From the NCBI GenBank assembly GCA_017529925.1, contig JAFXMZ010000014.1, positions 1 through 64,000 on the forward strand: a stretch of DNA of 64,000 bases, read 5' to 3'. Every line of letters begins with the position of its first letter. Positions within the stretch are counted from its first letter, which is position 1. The DNA comes from Clostridiales bacterium. Lineage in GTDB: Bacteria; Bacillota; Clostridia; Saccharofermentanales; Saccharofermentanaceae. A model generated the notes under the pieces. That model did no database searches and was not told the DNA's origin. It worked only from the letters and a program-made list of their open reading frames with translations. Positions 43,601 through 52,633 of this stretch are shown piece after piece. The position numbers and the translations under genes are program-made.

Positions 43601-44252
43601 CCTTATGGTACTGCGCTGCTTTTTCTGCCTGCTCCTTAAGAGGTCCGACGCGTTCCGTCAGTTCATTAAGAATATCGTCTATCCTGGTAAGATTCTGTTC
43701 GGTGGAATTGAGCTTACGCTCAGCTTCATCCTTACGGACTTTATACTTAACAATACCGGAAGCTTCCTCGATGACCCTTCTCCTGTCTTCTGATTTAGTA
43801 GACAGTACTTCATCGACTTTACCCTGTCCGACTATGGAATAACCATCCTTACCGAGACCGGTATCGAGGAAAAGGCGAATTATATCCTTCAGCCTGCAGT
43901 TGACCTTATTGATCTGGTACTCACTCTCACCGGATCTGTAAAGACGTCTGGTTATCTGGATCTCATCATATTCATAGTCGATATATTTATCGCTGTTATC
44001 AAGCGTGATCGATACTTCTGCATAGTTCATGGGCTTTCTGGACTGTGTACCGTTGAAGATAACGTCCTCCATCTTGCCGCCTCTGAGTGATTTAACGCTC
44101 TGCTCACCCAAAACCCACCTTACAGCATCGGTAACATTTGATTTACCGCTTCCGTTAGGGCCGACAACAGCGGTCATACCCTCATCGAATTCGATAAGAG
44201 TATATTCCGGGAATGACTTAAAACCCTGTATCTCAAGCTTTTTTAGATGCAT
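40692..44252 (-). CDS. smc: Chromosome segregation protein SMC
   Basis: 1186 aa, full length. N-terminal Walker A (VVGPNGSGKSNVTDAVRWVL), a coiled coil to about residue 500, a hinge (about 515-650, with GIIGDLISTDKKYDIAVETA), a return coiled coil, and the C-terminal ABC signature LLSGGERCLTAIALLFA with Walker B FVILDEVEAALDD. It acts with ScpA/ScpB to compact and separate chromosomes. It precedes ftsY and follows rnc, a standard Firmicutes order. Confidence 0.97.
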   Translation of the reverse strand: MHLKKLEIQGFKSFPEYTLIEFDEGMTAVVGPNGSGKSNVTDAVRWVLGEQSVKSLRGGKMEDVIFNGTQSRKPMNYAEVSITLDNSDKYIDYEYDEIQITRRLYRSGESEYQINKVNCRLKDIIRLFLDTGLGKDGYSIVGQGKVDEVLSTKSEDRRRVIEEASGIVKYKVRKDEAERKLNSTEQNLTRIDDILNELTERVGPLKEQAEKAAQYHKAYEALKENDIAMLVRKIDDAENAMGDSSDIKKKLEEEIKEQEDRYLDLRNSNSELSEESERLDEKIEDKRQELSDVTEEYHDISVEIKVCEERIKQLETRSGEIEDEVGNFNEDLKKLRDDHKKHSDKADQLLKQASEEKKKAEDAVLEREQLLEKFRDSEESQNKIKRDIESKTNELIDTKDRINTSNTRIDSLKERLDELSSARESYIQSSEELKAGIKKADELWREMMEKEGEVTSDIEQRNEKIKSLSKKENKMLADYESMNRKFLSDKSRLKTLNELEKRKEGYQESVRRLMNEAEADPSVKKGIFGIIGDLISTDKKYDIAVETALGNAIHNVVTRKEQDAADLIRILKERHLGRVTFLPIENIKPRSIERNTLSDAKRQAGFIGVASDLVECDKEIRDIIENLLGKIIICDDMDSARTIARAISHSVKVITLSGDSVNPGGSLTGGSIRKDSVGILGRAREIEDLKKDIDKQEQDLSVIEAQRQLLDEESGDLKREIAQLGEQLKYFSMERVKAETEYRNLNSRSEDLDSSIKDIEAQIGDISTEKLRLEDDLEELVTIAKETEGELSDFRDDILKSDNIAKEFNDKLDILRDRISAMRTESERILAERNGVMQLASHIKEEIARKEYDLNSRISENEEIRKEASEIRDQLKSHLEKREKLAVKNTELSEKVKELSTRKSEIDKNLSGFVSRLTEINDILTNLRNRHNALINKYEKYINDIDLSKNRLWEDYETTYDNVKGKYPEVTNIAETGKIITKLRNEIKGLGPVNLAAIDEYKEVSERFEFLTSQRDDIATAKANLEKVIADLVEEMKKQFVSQFTVINENFKTVFTDLFNGGSAEIILENEEDVLNCNIEIKAQPPGKRLQSLTLLSGGERCLTAIALLFAILQLRPSPFVILDEVEAALDDVNVTRFTDFVRRYTARSQFILVTHRKGTMEACDRMYGVTMQERGISKILSMRIQ

Positions 44253-44294
44253 CCGTACCTGTTTCTTTCTTTTATATTAAAACGCGCGTTAATA

Positions 44295-44303
44295 AGTATA
44301 GCA
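44295..44303 (-). promoter_or_regulatory. Possible extended -10 promoter before smc
   Basis: TGCTATACT on the minus strand, 43 bases before the smc start, in the 99-base gap after rnc. The -35 match is poor. Confidence 0.35.
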
Positions 44304-44351
44304 CAACAGTGCCTAAATTTCAGAATGAAAAAAGATCAAAGAGAGACCGAC

Positions 44352-45053
44352 TCAGCAAAAAAGCTCCTCATATACGGAAAGAGCGGCCTGAGCACATTTC
44401 TGTTCGGCATCCTTTTTGCTCTTGCCGCAGGATCTGGCAAGAAGACGGTCATCAGCATATACGGCGACCTCAAATTCGCGCATATGAGCAGGTCCCCTCT
44501 CATCAAGGACCTCAAACCTTATCAGGTGCTGATTATTCTTCTGCTGCGCTATCTCATAGAGTCTGCTCTTATAATCAAGGAAGAGCTTTCCGTCTGCAGC
44601 GAGCTTTATAGTCTCATCAAGTACGGAAAGGATAACCCTGGATGCCTCATCCATACCTCCGTCAAAATATATAGCGGCAATAAGAGCTTCAAATGCATCT
44701 GCAATAGTCGAATCCTTTGATGCACCGCCTGTCTGCCGTTCGCCCTTGCCGAGCAAAAGGTATTCGGGAAAGTCCAGTTTCCTGCCAACTTCCGCGAAAG
44801 ACCTCTCGCAGACGATGATGCTCCTGGTCTTGGACAGGAAGCCCTCATCTGCTTCGGGTCTGAGCTCATAGAGTTTTCTGCCGATAACGAGATCACAAAC
44901 GGCATCACCTATATATTCAAGCCTCTGATTTGACATATAGTGCCCCATATGATGCTCAAATACATATGTTGTATGGGTAAAAGCGGTCTCAAGGAGCTTT
45001 CTGTCCTTAAAACGGTATCCTATCTTCTCTTCGAGTTCGGTATAATCTTTCAT
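44352..45053 (-). CDS. rnc: Ribonuclease III
   Basis: 233 aa. Cuts double-stranded RNA, processing rRNA precursors. The catalytic signature reads NQRLEYIGDAVCDLVIG, and the second acidic pair is in ADAFEALIAAIYFDGG. A C-terminal dsRNA-binding domain ends KKDAEQKCAQAALSVYEEL. Located between acpP and smc, the usual acpP-rnc-smc-ftsY order. The ribosome site is weak. Confidence 0.95.
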   Translation of the reverse strand: MKDYTELEEKIGYRFKDRKLLETAFTHTTYVFEHHMGHYMSNQRLEYIGDAVCDLVIGRKLYELRPEADEGFLSKTRSIIVCERSFAEVGRKLDFPEYLLLGKGERQTGGASKDSTIADAFEALIAAIYFDGGMDEASRVILSVLDETIKLAADGKLFLDYKSRLYEIAQQKNNQHLIRFEVLDERGPAHMREFEVAVYADDRLLARSCGKSKKDAEQKCAQAALSVYEELFC

Positions 45054-45070
45054 ATGACTATTTTATCCGT

Positions 45071-45102
45071 AAAAGAGCCGAATGCAATATGCATCCGGCT
45101 CT
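45071..45102 (-). terminator. Terminator after acpP
   Basis: AGAGCCG-ATGCA pairs with TGCAT-CGGCTCT, followed by TTTTA on the minus strand. It separates acpP from rnc, so readthrough or a separate rnc promoter is needed. Confidence 0.7.
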
Positions 45103-45137
45103 ATTCTTATACTTTATCAAGTTAAAAGTCTTATCTA

Positions 45138-45380
45138 TTACTCAGCAAGACCCTTAATGTACTCAACAGCATCACCGACTGTTCCAACCTTCTCTGCAAC
45201 TTCATCAGGGATCTGGATATCAAATTCCTGCTCCATAGCCATAACGAGCTCGACCATGTCAAGGGAATCTGCATTAAGATCATCAACGAAAGAAGACTCA
45301 AGTGTGATGGAGTCCTCGTCTGCACCGAGCTGGTTAACGATCATAGACTTAATGCTGCTGAAAATTTCTTCATTTGTCAT
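45138..45380 (-). CDS. acpP: Acyl carrier protein
   Basis: 80 aa. Carries growing acyl chains on a phosphopantetheine attached to the Ser in [18 protein letters not shown]. Typical acidic four-helix sequence ending [15 protein letters not shown] lies before the start. Own promoter and terminator, suggesting independent, strong expression. Confidence 0.96.
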   Translation of the reverse strand: MTNEEIFSSIKSMIVNQLGADEDSITLESSFVDDLNADSLDMVELVMAMEQEFDIQIPDEVAEKVGTVGDAVEYIKGLAE

Positions 45381-45423
45381 TTTATTTACCTCCGTTTGGA
45401 CTGCTTACACAATCTACAATACA

Positions 45424-45452
45424 CTTTTAATGTAATACAATGAAATTGTCAA
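45424..45452 (-). promoter_or_regulatory. Promoter of acpP
   Basis: A perfect TTGACA at 45452-45447 on the minus strand, with a weak -10 (TAAAAG) 17 bases on. It lies just past the pgsA stop. Confidence 0.5.
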
Positions 45453-45467
45453 TATCTTTTTTTCAAA

Positions 45468-46088
45468 TCAGTCAGAATTCTTCAGATAGTCAAGATTCTT
45501 AAGAAGATAGTCCAGTCCGGAGATAACTGTCATTATCACACAGATGAAGAACAGGATGTCTCCAATGACTGTTATAGGACATACAGGAAGAGGATAAACA
45601 CCATCCTCTCCGGCTATCTTCAATATCGTAGGCTCGAACATAAGATAGATGATCGCGATCATCTGAGTGACCGTCTTGATCTTACCGATCATCTTTGCGG
45701 CCATTACATTGCCTTTCTCGGCAGCGAGCATCCTTATACCGGTAACCATAAACTCTCGAAGGATAATGATCATCAAGAGCCATGCAGAGATCCTCCCGAT
45801 CTGAACAAAGGCGATAAGGACGGCGATTACGAGCATCTTATCGGCAAGTGAATCCAGGAATTTACCGAGATTTGTAATGAGATCGTATTTTCTGGCGATC
45901 TTGCCGTCAAACATATCTGTAAGTGATGCAATGATAAACAATACGGCTGCAATGAGCATTCCATGGTTTGATACAAATTCATTCCATCCGTCAGGTCCCC
46001 AGCCGAATATCGATATAGGGAGCATAAACAGCAACGTGAAAGGGATAAGGATTATCCTTAACATCGAAAGCTTATTAGGTAGATTCAT
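45468..46088 (-). CDS. pgsA: CDP-diacylglycerol-glycerol-3-phosphate 3-phosphatidyltransferase
   Basis: 206 aa integral membrane enzyme making phosphatidylglycerol phosphate, the precursor of PG and so of LTA-synthase substrate. It has the CDP-alcohol transferase motif, DMFDGKIARKYD followed by LGKFLDSLADK, and about five membrane segments. It overlaps rimO by four bases (ATGA). Last gene of the recA group. Confidence 0.93.
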   Translation of the reverse strand: MNLPNKLSMLRIILIPFTLLFMLPISIFGWGPDGWNEFVSNHGMLIAAVLFIIASLTDMFDGKIARKYDLITNLGKFLDSLADKMLVIAVLIAFVQIGRISAWLLMIIILREFMVTGIRMLAAEKGNVMAAKMIGKIKTVTQMIAIIYLMFEPTILKIAGEDGVYPLPVCPITVIGDILFFICVIMTVISGLDYLLKNLDYLKNSD

Positions 46089-47425
46089 CTTGTAACTCCT
46101 GTAAGTTCATATTGAGAAGCTTCGACTATCTCTACTTCGACTCTCTGGCCTATCTGGAGTTCGCCATTTCTGGCAAGAACATAGATCGAAGGGTCGACTT
46201 CCGGAGCCTCACCATAGCTTCTGCCAATGTAGAATATACCATCTTCGGAAATAGAATCAATAGTTATGGTGACTATACTTCCCAGTCTGGCATTATTCGA
46301 TTCAAGTGAAATCGACGATTGAAGATCATATATCTCCTTATTTCTGTGAGCCTTGACCTCTTCGGGGATCTGATCATCCATATCATAGGCCTTTGTCCCT
46401 TCCTCAGGCGAGAAACTGAAGCATCCGAGCCTGTCAAAGCGCCATTTACGGAGATTTTCCTTAAGAGTCTCAAACTGTTCTTCTGTCTCCCCAGGGAAAC
46501 CTACAAGAACTGTGGTCCTGATGATAATATCCGGAATACGGCTTCTTAATCTCTGAAGCGTTTCCGTTATCTTATCGGCCGTATCTCTTCTATTCATCCT
46601 GCGAAGGACTTCATCATCACCATGCTGGATAGGGATATCAAGATAATGTGCAACCTTGGGATTTGTAGCTATCTCTTCTATCAGCTCATCATCTATACCG
46701 TCCATATATCCGTACATGACTCTGATGAGATCGATACCATTGATCTTCGACAATTCCCTCAACAGAACGGGTAATGAACGTTTCTTGTAAAGATCCAGTC
46801 CATAGTTTGTTGTATCCTGTGCGGCAAGTATTATCTCTTTATAACCCTGCCCTGCAAGCATCCGGGCTTCTTCAAGGATCTCTTCCAAAGGTCTAGAGAT
46901 AAATTTGCCCCTAATAAGAGGAATAGCACAGAAAGAACATCTGTTAAGGCAGCCTTCTCCGATCTTAAGCCATGCAAAGCTCTTAGTGGATATCTCACGG
47001 CCGAAAGAAAGATGGTCGATCCCGCCCGCTTCAGTTACATACTCATTTTGAATATCAGACTGTAATAATAAGGAATCGACGGCTTCAAGGATATCCTTAT
47101 AATGGGATGTTCCAAGAACGATATCAACTTCAGGCATTTCCTTGAGGATATCTTTACTGTATCTCTGAGGAAGGCATCCGGACACAATGATATACTTGAT
47201 CAGCCCTTCTGATTTAAGATCGCCCGCACTCAGGATAGTATCGATAGCTTCCTTCTTGGCAGATTCGATGAATCCGCATGTGTTGATGATAAGAACATCC
47301 GCCCTGTTATCTTCTGAATAGTTATATCCCGCGTCCTTAAGTCTCTTGACCATGCATTCTGCATCAACAAGATTCTTAGAGCATCCAAGGGATATCATCG
47401 ATATGCTGTAATTTGATCTGTCCAT
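46085..47425 (-). CDS. rimO: Ribosomal protein S12 methylthiotransferase
   Basis: 446 aa radical-SAM enzyme that methylthiolates an Asp of ribosomal protein S12. N-terminal UPF0004 domain (SLGCSKNLVDAECMVKRL), radical-SAM CLNRCSFCAIP with the three-Cys cluster site, IRTTVLVGFPGETEEQF, and a C-terminal TRAM domain. The related MiaB differs in its N-terminal Cys context; SLGCSKN favours RimO. ATG at 47425 is preferred over an upstream GTG, with AGGTG nearby. Confidence 0.93.
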   Translation of the reverse strand: MDRSNYSISMISLGCSKNLVDAECMVKRLKDAGYNYSEDNRADVLIINTCGFIESAKKEAIDTILSAGDLKSEGLIKYIIVSGCLPQRYSKDILKEMPEVDIVLGTSHYKDILEAVDSLLLQSDIQNEYVTEAGGIDHLSFGREISTKSFAWLKIGEGCLNRCSFCAIPLIRGKFISRPLEEILEEARMLAGQGYKEIILAAQDTTNYGLDLYKKRSLPVLLRELSKINGIDLIRVMYGYMDGIDDELIEEIATNPKVAHYLDIPIQHGDDEVLRRMNRRDTADKITETLQRLRSRIPDIIIRTTVLVGFPGETEEQFETLKENLRKWRFDRLGCFSFSPEEGTKAYDMDDQIPEEVKAHRNKEIYDLQSSISLESNNARLGSIVTITIDSISEDGIFYIGRSYGEAPEVDPSIYVLARNGELQIGQRVEVEIVEASQYELTGVTR

Positions 47426-47467
47426 ATTAATCACCTGAAATATACTTCAGATAATATAACATATTAA

Positions 47468-47929
47468 TCATGATGACAGCCATCTAGAATATGCAGACAT
47501 AATGGATTCATATGAATAACCGCGCTTTTTCCCGGTCTTTTTGAAGAAATCTTCCCTTTTTTCTTCAGGCAATGACAATGCGTCGTCAGAAAATGCACAA
47601 AACAGCTGATAACATGTCTCATCATCCGATGGCAGAGAATCAGATAATACGGAAGCGTTCTCCTGTTTTAGACCGGCAGATAGCAATCTCATATAGATAT
47701 AAGAACGGCTCTCCTGTTTTTTACCGACGCGTGTGCGCAGGACCTTATGTCCTGCACGCACATCGTCTATGTACTTCCGCTCCACGAGCTTATCAGCTGC
47801 TTTAACAGACAGATCCCTGTCATATCCGAGTCCGGTCAGATGGTCTACTACCTTCCAGTATGAAGATGTCCCGATACCTATATGTCTTATAGCATCAGTT
47901 ACAGCCTGGTCGACTTTAGAATTAGACAT
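47468..47929 (-). CDS. recX: RecX-like regulatory protein
   Basis: 153 aa all-helical protein with three repeated helical units (ALRHIGIGTSSY-like start, LVERKYIDDVRAGHKVLRTRVGKKQESRSYI, RLLSAGL). RecX modulates RecA filaments. Sequence identity to the family is modest by eye, but its place 6 bases after recA supports the call. Confidence 0.75.
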   Translation of the reverse strand: MSNSKVDQAVTDAIRHIGIGTSSYWKVVDHLTGLGYDRDLSVKAADKLVERKYIDDVRAGHKVLRTRVGKKQESRSYIYMRLLSAGLKQENASVLSDSLPSDDETCYQLFCAFSDDALSLPEEKREDFFKKTGKKRGYSYESIMSAYSRWLSS

Positions 47930-47935
47930 TTCCGG

Positions 47936-49072
47936 TTAGATATCGATTCCGAGGATATCGTCATCACCTTCAAGATCTATATCTGCATCAGGCTTTCCGC
48001 TTACAGCAGGATCATCATCCTGAATGTCGGGATCAGCAGGTTTATAGGAATCACGTACAAGCATCTCGATCTCATTCCTGACATCCTGATTCTCAAGGAG
48101 GTAATTCCTTGCATTATCCTTACCCTGACCTATCTTCTGGCCCTTATAAGCGAACCAGGATCCGCTCTTCTCTATGATATTATTCTCTACAGCAAGATCG
48201 ATGATACAACCTTCTTTGGATATTCCCTTGCCGTACATAATATCGAATTCAGCTTCCTTGAAAGGCGGCGCAACCTTATTTTTAACGACTTTAACCTTCG
48301 TATGGCTTCCGATCACCTCAGTACCGTTACGGAGAGTCTCAGTCTTTCTTACATCAAGTCTGACAGAAGAATAAAACTTAAGCGCACGTCCGCCTGTTGT
48401 AGTCTCGGGGTTACCGAACATTACACCTATCTTCTCACGGAGCTGATTGATGAAAATGCAGATCGTGCCTGATTTAGCGATGATTCCGGTAAGCTTACGG
48501 AGGCCCTGGCTCATAAGCCTTGCCTGAAGTCCTACATGGGAATCGCCCATCTCACCTTCGATCTCGGCTCTGGGTACAAGAGCAGCAACGGAATCGATAA
48601 CGATAACATCTATACAACCGCTGCGGACAAGAGTCTCGGCAATATCAAGAGCCTGTTCTCCGTTATCGGGCTGTGAGAGTAAAAGATTGTCTATATCCAC
48701 TCCGATAGCTGCTGCATAAACAGGATCGAGCGCATGCTCCGCATCAATGAAGGCACATGTTCCGCCATTCTTCTGCGCTTCGGCGACACAATGGAGGGCA
48801 ACAGTTGTCTTACCTGAAGATTCCGGTCCGTATATCTCAACGATCCTTCCTCTGGGAAGACCGCCTATACCGAGTGCGATATCAAGAGTAAGCGCTCCTG
48901 TAGGTATAGTTTCTATCTCAGTAGCAGCCTGATCTCCCATTCTCATGACAGCTCCATGACCGAACTGTTTCTCTATCTGAGCCATTGCCGCCTCAAGAGC
49001 TTTCTTCCTCTCTGACTGATCAGCAGCAGGTACAGATGTTACGCTTCCCTTTGTAGATTTGTTCTTAGCCAT
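47936..49072 (-). CDS. recA: Recombinase RecA
   Basis: 378 aa. Forms filaments on single-stranded DNA, catalyses strand exchange and triggers LexA self-cleavage. Visible are [20 protein letters not shown] (Walker A), [24 protein letters not shown], the L2 loop region [20 protein letters not shown], and an acidic C-terminus ([15 protein letters not shown]). First gene of recA-recX-rimO-pgsA, driven by a strong promoter with a LexA box. Confidence 0.98.
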   Translation of the reverse strand: MAKNKSTKGSVTSVPAADQSERKKALEAAMAQIEKQFGHGAVMRMGDQAATEIETIPTGALTLDIALGIGGLPRGRIVEIYGPESSGKTTVALHCVAEAQKNGGTCAFIDAEHALDPVYAAAIGVDIDNLLLSQPDNGEQALDIAETLVRSGCIDVIVIDSVAALVPRAEIEGEMGDSHVGLQARLMSQGLRKLTGIIAKSGTICIFINQLREKIGVMFGNPETTTGGRALKFYSSVRLDVRKTETLRNGTEVIGSHTKVKVVKNKVAPPFKEAEFDIMYGKGISKEGCIIDLAVENNIIEKSGSWFAYKGQKIGQGKDNARNYLLENQDVRNEIEMLVRDSYKPADPDIQDDDPAVSGKPDADIDLEGDDDILGIDI

Positions 49073-49087
49073 CTTATGCTCCTCCGT

Positions 49088-49099
49088 GAACGTTTGTTC
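49088..49099 (-). promoter_or_regulatory. LexA (SOS) box of recA
   Basis: GAACAAACGTTC on the minus strand fits the Firmicutes LexA consensus GAACNNNNGTTC, including the R/Y pattern of the Bacillus box. It lies between the -10 box and the ribosome site, where LexA would block transcription. Confidence 0.8.
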
Positions 49100-49114
49100 T
49101 GATTTTCTGAATTA

Positions 49115-49143
49115 ATTCTACATATAGGATACACCTTTGTCAA
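49115..49143 (-). promoter_or_regulatory. Promoter of recA
   Basis: TTGACA (49143-49138) and TAGAAT (49120-49115) with a 17-base spacer on the minus strand. Confidence 0.8.
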
Positions 49144-49214
49144 CAAAATATGTTCGGAAATTGTACCGAATTACCGACAAAAACCGACAATGAGTCCATT
49201 TATTAGGACAGTTG

Positions 49215-49859
49215 TTAGTGGATAACCTTTAAAAAGGTTCTCCTGTGTATATCTGTCATCCCTTTTTCCCTTATCGCGGCATAGTGCTCTGCCGTACCGT
49301 ACCCTTTATGTTTTGAAAAACCGTACCCCGGATATACTTCATCATATTCTTTCATGATCCTGTCCCTTGTGACCTTCGCAAGAATGGATGCGGCAGCGAT
49401 CGAATTCGATTTTGCATCACCTTTTATGATGGGAACTACAGTCTTACCTGTCCCTTCGAGCTTTACTGCATCTATCAGCAGTATCTGAGGATCAAACCCT
49501 TTATCCGTCAGTTCTCTGACACAGGTCCTCATGGCTTCCTTTGTTGCATTAAGTATATTGACCTCATCTATCCTGGATGCTTCCACCCTGACTACAGAAT
49601 AAGCAAGAGCTTTGCTTACGATCTCGTCATAGAGTGCCTCACGCTTTTTCTCGGAAAGCTTCTTTGAATCATCGAGGCCTAGGATCCTGATATCTTTATC
49701 GAGTATACATGCTGCTGCAACGACCGGTCCTGCCAGAGGTCCCCTGCCGGCTTCGTCGATACCGGCAATAAACGTAAAACCCTTATCCCTGTATTCATTC
49801 TCATATGTATCGAGCTGTACATACTTCTCGATCAGCTGTTCTTCTGTCAGTCTTGCCAT
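49215..49859 (-). CDS. rnhB: Ribonuclease HII
   Basis: 214 aa. Removes RNA, including single ribonucleotides, from DNA duplexes. The signature FIAGIDEAGRGPLAGPVVAAA holds the first Asp-Glu pair; further acidic residues occur in QILLIDAVKL and AKSNSIAAASILAKVTRDR. It follows rbgA by 5 bases, the usual order. Confidence 0.95.
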   Translation of the reverse strand: MARLTEEQLIEKYVQLDTYENEYRDKGFTFIAGIDEAGRGPLAGPVVAAACILDKDIRILGLDDSKKLSEKKREALYDEIVSKALAYSVVRVEASRIDEVNILNATKEAMRTCVRELTDKGFDPQILLIDAVKLEGTGKTVVPIIKGDAKSNSIAAASILAKVTRDRIMKEYDEVYPGYGFSKHKGYGTAEHYAAIREKGMTDIHRRTFLKVIH

Positions 49860-49864
49860 AACAC

Positions 49865-50734
49865 TTACTCCTTCACGGGCTTGTCAGGATCCTCAAGAGT
49901 AATCCTGCCTATCCTTCCGCTCCTCAGATCATCGAGCATAAGCCTGGAGAATCTCTCCTCATCTATCCTTCCGCCCGACATCAGGCACCCCATCTTTTTG
50001 CCCATCTCAAGGAACCTGTCGTACTCATCCTGTCCTTCAAATATCTCAATTCTGTACCTGGCTTCGATAAGATCAGGGTAAAGTCCGCAAAGGAGATTGA
50101 CTGTCTCATATGCGACTTCAACACTGTCAGTTACTTCTGCCTTAACGGCTCCGGTGGCAGTCAATACGAGCTGACTCCTTCTGGAACCGAGCCTCGGCCA
50201 TAATACTCCGGGCATATCCATAAGATCGAGCTTCGATTCGGTCCTGATCCATTTAGGTGCTCTTGTAACACCGGGCTTATCACCGGTAACTGCTGCCTTT
50301 TTCCCCGACAGAGCATTTATAAGGGTGGATTTACCCGTATTCGGAACACCGACGACCATGACTTTGATGGTCCTTCCCTCGCGTCCCTTGGCCTTCGCAC
50401 GTTCGATTATGTCGCTGCAGAGTTCCTCTGTAGCTTTTATAAGCTTATCTATTCCCTTCTTTCGGTTTGCTTCCATAGGAACGGCCGTTATTCCCGACGA
50501 CTTGAAACAGTCCACCCATTTAGCTGTCTTCGCTGGATCTGCAAGATCGGCCTTGTTAAGGATGATTATCCTCGGCTTATTTCCGAGTATCCTGTTCAAT
50601 TCAGGATTTCTGCTCGAAAAGGGTATCCTTGCATCACATGTCTCATATACTATATCGACGAGTTTAAGGTTTTCTTCGGTCTCGCGGAGCGCCTTGCGCA
50701 TATGCCCCGGGAACCAGTTGATACTCTGTGCCAT
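49865..50734 (-). CDS. rbgA: Ribosome biogenesis GTPase RbgA (YlqF)
   Basis: 289 aa circularly permuted GTPase needed for late 50S assembly. The start INWFPGHMRKALRE is typical. Motif order is G4 (LNKADL), then G1 (VGVPNTGKSTLIN), G2 (PGVTRAPK) and G3 (DMPGVLWP). The ATG at 50734 has GGAGG at proper distance; longer starts are rejected. Normally preceded by rplS; here two other genes intervene. Confidence 0.94.
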   Translation of the reverse strand: MAQSINWFPGHMRKALRETEENLKLVDIVYETCDARIPFSSRNPELNRILGNKPRIIILNKADLADPAKTAKWVDCFKSSGITAVPMEANRKKGIDKLIKATEELCSDIIERAKAKGREGRTIKVMVVGVPNTGKSTLINALSGKKAAVTGDKPGVTRAPKWIRTESKLDLMDMPGVLWPRLGSRRSQLVLTATGAVKAEVTDSVEVAYETVNLLCGLYPDLIEARYRIEIFEGQDEYDRFLEMGKKMGCLMSGGRIDEERFSRLMLDDLRSGRIGRITLEDPDKPVKE

Positions 50735-50796
50735 CATATCCTCCAGGATTCTTTCTGCCTTTAATGATAACATAACAGACTCTATTCTTTATAAAC

Positions 50797-50826
50797 AAAA
50801 GGAGCCGCCCCTTCGGGCAGCTCCCT
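50797..50826 (-). terminator. Terminator after the PPi-phosphofructokinase
   Basis: GGAGCTGCCC pairs with GGGGCGGCTCC (one G-T) with a short loop, followed by TTTTGTTT on the minus strand. Confidence 0.8.
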
Positions 50827-50850
50827 TGTCAGTAATATCGTTTAATGATA

Positions 50851-52509
50851 TCAGGACTTCTCGAGTGCGAGTGTTCTTGTAGTGATGTCGCAGACCTCGG
50901 AAGGACCATAGTACTGGATAGCTCCGGGATATGTGAAGCATGTCTCTACAGCCCACTTCTCTCTGTTTGCAGCGAAGAACTGGAAAGGCTTGCCGTCGAG
51001 CTCAACAAGAGCCTTACGGATAACGGGCTTATCTGCACCGTTTCTTCTCTCGATATTCATCATCTTCGTGATAGGCATACCGCCGGCAACCCACTCCTCA
51101 GCAGGCTTGCTGATATTGGAAACCTTTGAGAGGTAACCTGTGTATCCGTAGAGGATGAGCATGCATGCGTTGTAACCGAGTGAGTAGCAGTAGTCTGCAT
51201 CGAAGTTCGAAGGGAAAGCGCAGCGGCCCTCATAACCGAAGAAGTGATGGAGAGCGGAGAACTTTCCGTTATATGTGCCTGCAGCCTTACGGTTAGCAAG
51301 CTCCTTCTTGACCATCTCGGAGAAGAGCTTCTCGGACTCGATAAGAGAAACCTGAACGTTACCGTGAGGATCTCTCTCAAGGAAGAGCTGCTGCTGGATG
51401 CCTGCAGGAAGGATATCAAATACAGCGAAAGCGGACTCTGTGAGACCTGCCTTGATAAAGTCATACTTTGCCTGCCATGTAGGAAGAGCATTGAACTCCT
51501 CTGTCTTGGAGCCGGCGAGGAGCTCGTTGATCTCCTTGATGAGAGCGGAGAACTCGGGTACGAACTCAACAATACCCTCAGGAATGATAGCTACACCGAA
51601 GTTATCGCCGTTAGCAGCTCTTGCAGCAACGGAATCAGCAATGTAGTTTGTGATCTGGGAAAGGGACATCTTCTTAGCAGCAACTTCCTCACCGATAAGG
51701 CAGATGTTGGGCTGTGTCTCAAGAGCACACTCGAGTGCAACGTGGGAAGCGGAACGGCCCATAACCTTTACGAAGTGCCAGTACTTCTTAGCAGAGTTGG
51801 CATCACGCTCGATGTTGCCGATAACCTCGGAATATGTCTTGGTAGCTGTATCAAAACCGAAAGAAGCCTCGATGTCCTCGTTCTTCAGGTCGCCGTCGAT
51901 CGTCTTAGGGCAGCCGATAACCTGGATGCCTGTATTCTTGGCAGCCATATACTCAGCAAGTACTGCAGCATTTGTGTTGGAGTCGTCACCGCCGATGATA
52001 ACGATAGCATTGAGACCGTGCTTCTTGGCAACTTCCTCAACAACGGCGAACTGCTCTTCTGTCTCGAGCTTTGTTCTGCCGGAACCGATGATATCAAATC
52101 CGCCTGTATTCCTGTAGGAATCGATGAAGTCATCCGTAAACTCAACATAGGAATCCTCGAGAAGACCTGAAGGACCGCCCTTGAAGCCGAGGAGAACATT
52201 ATCCTTGTTTGTAGCCTTAAGAGCATCATAAAGACCTGTGATAACGTTGTGTCCGCCGGGAGCCTGTCCGCCGGAGAGGATTACTCCGACAACCTGACGC
52301 TTGTCGGGAGCTGTATTAGCGCCCTTCTCGAAAGTGATCTCGGGCTTTCCGTATGTATTGGGGAAGAGAGCCTGGATCTTATCCTGGTCTGCAACACTCT
52401 GTGTAGCTGCGCCTTCCTTAACGCAGATCTCTGCAACGCCGTTCCTGAGCATGCCCGGGAGCTTAGGCTGATACTCATATCTTGCTTTCTGAAGTGGTGA
52501 AAGGTTCAT
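50851..52509 (-). CDS. pfp: Pyrophosphate-dependent phosphofructokinase
   Basis: 552 aa, the long form found in clostridia, spirochaetes and plants. Phosphorylates fructose 6-phosphate with PPi, reversibly. The nucleotide-site sequence [17 protein letters not shown] has Asp-Asp where ATP enzymes have Gly, and [12 protein letters not shown] supplies the Lys that selects PPi. Substrate contacts appear in [14 protein letters not shown] and [20 protein letters not shown] precedes the start. With hppA it indicates PPi-based energy saving. Confidence 0.94.
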   Translation of the reverse strand: MNLSPLQKARYEYQPKLPGMLRNGVAEICVKEGAATQSVADQDKIQALFPNTYGKPEITFEKGANTAPDKRQVVGVILSGGQAPGGHNVITGLYDALKATNKDNVLLGFKGGPSGLLEDSYVEFTDDFIDSYRNTGGFDIIGSGRTKLETEEQFAVVEEVAKKHGLNAIVIIGGDDSNTNAAVLAEYMAAKNTGIQVIGCPKTIDGDLKNEDIEASFGFDTATKTYSEVIGNIERDANSAKKYWHFVKVMGRSASHVALECALETQPNICLIGEEVAAKKMSLSQITNYIADSVAARAANGDNFGVAIIPEGIVEFVPEFSALIKEINELLAGSKTEEFNALPTWQAKYDFIKAGLTESAFAVFDILPAGIQQQLFLERDPHGNVQVSLIESEKLFSEMVKKELANRKAAGTYNGKFSALHHFFGYEGRCAFPSNFDADYCYSLGYNACMLILYGYTGYLSKVSNISKPAEEWVAGGMPITKMMNIERRNGADKPVIRKALVELDGKPFQFFAANREKWAVETCFTYPGAIQYYGPSEVCDITTRTLALEKS

Positions 52510-52592
52510 AATGATCTCCTTTTCGTTTTATATAATGTTAACTTTGAAAATTTTAAATCATTTTATATATAAAATAAATAGCAAATTAGAAC

Positions 52593-52622
52593 AAGATACT
52601 CCAAACAATGTTGGAGTATCTT
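52593..52622 (-). terminator. Hairpin after the second DUF4214 gene
   Basis: AAGATACTCCA and TGGAGTATCTT form a perfect 11-base stem 12 bases past the stop. The following T run is broken (TGTTCTAATTT). Confidence 0.65.
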
Positions 52623-52633
52623 GTAATTATTAA

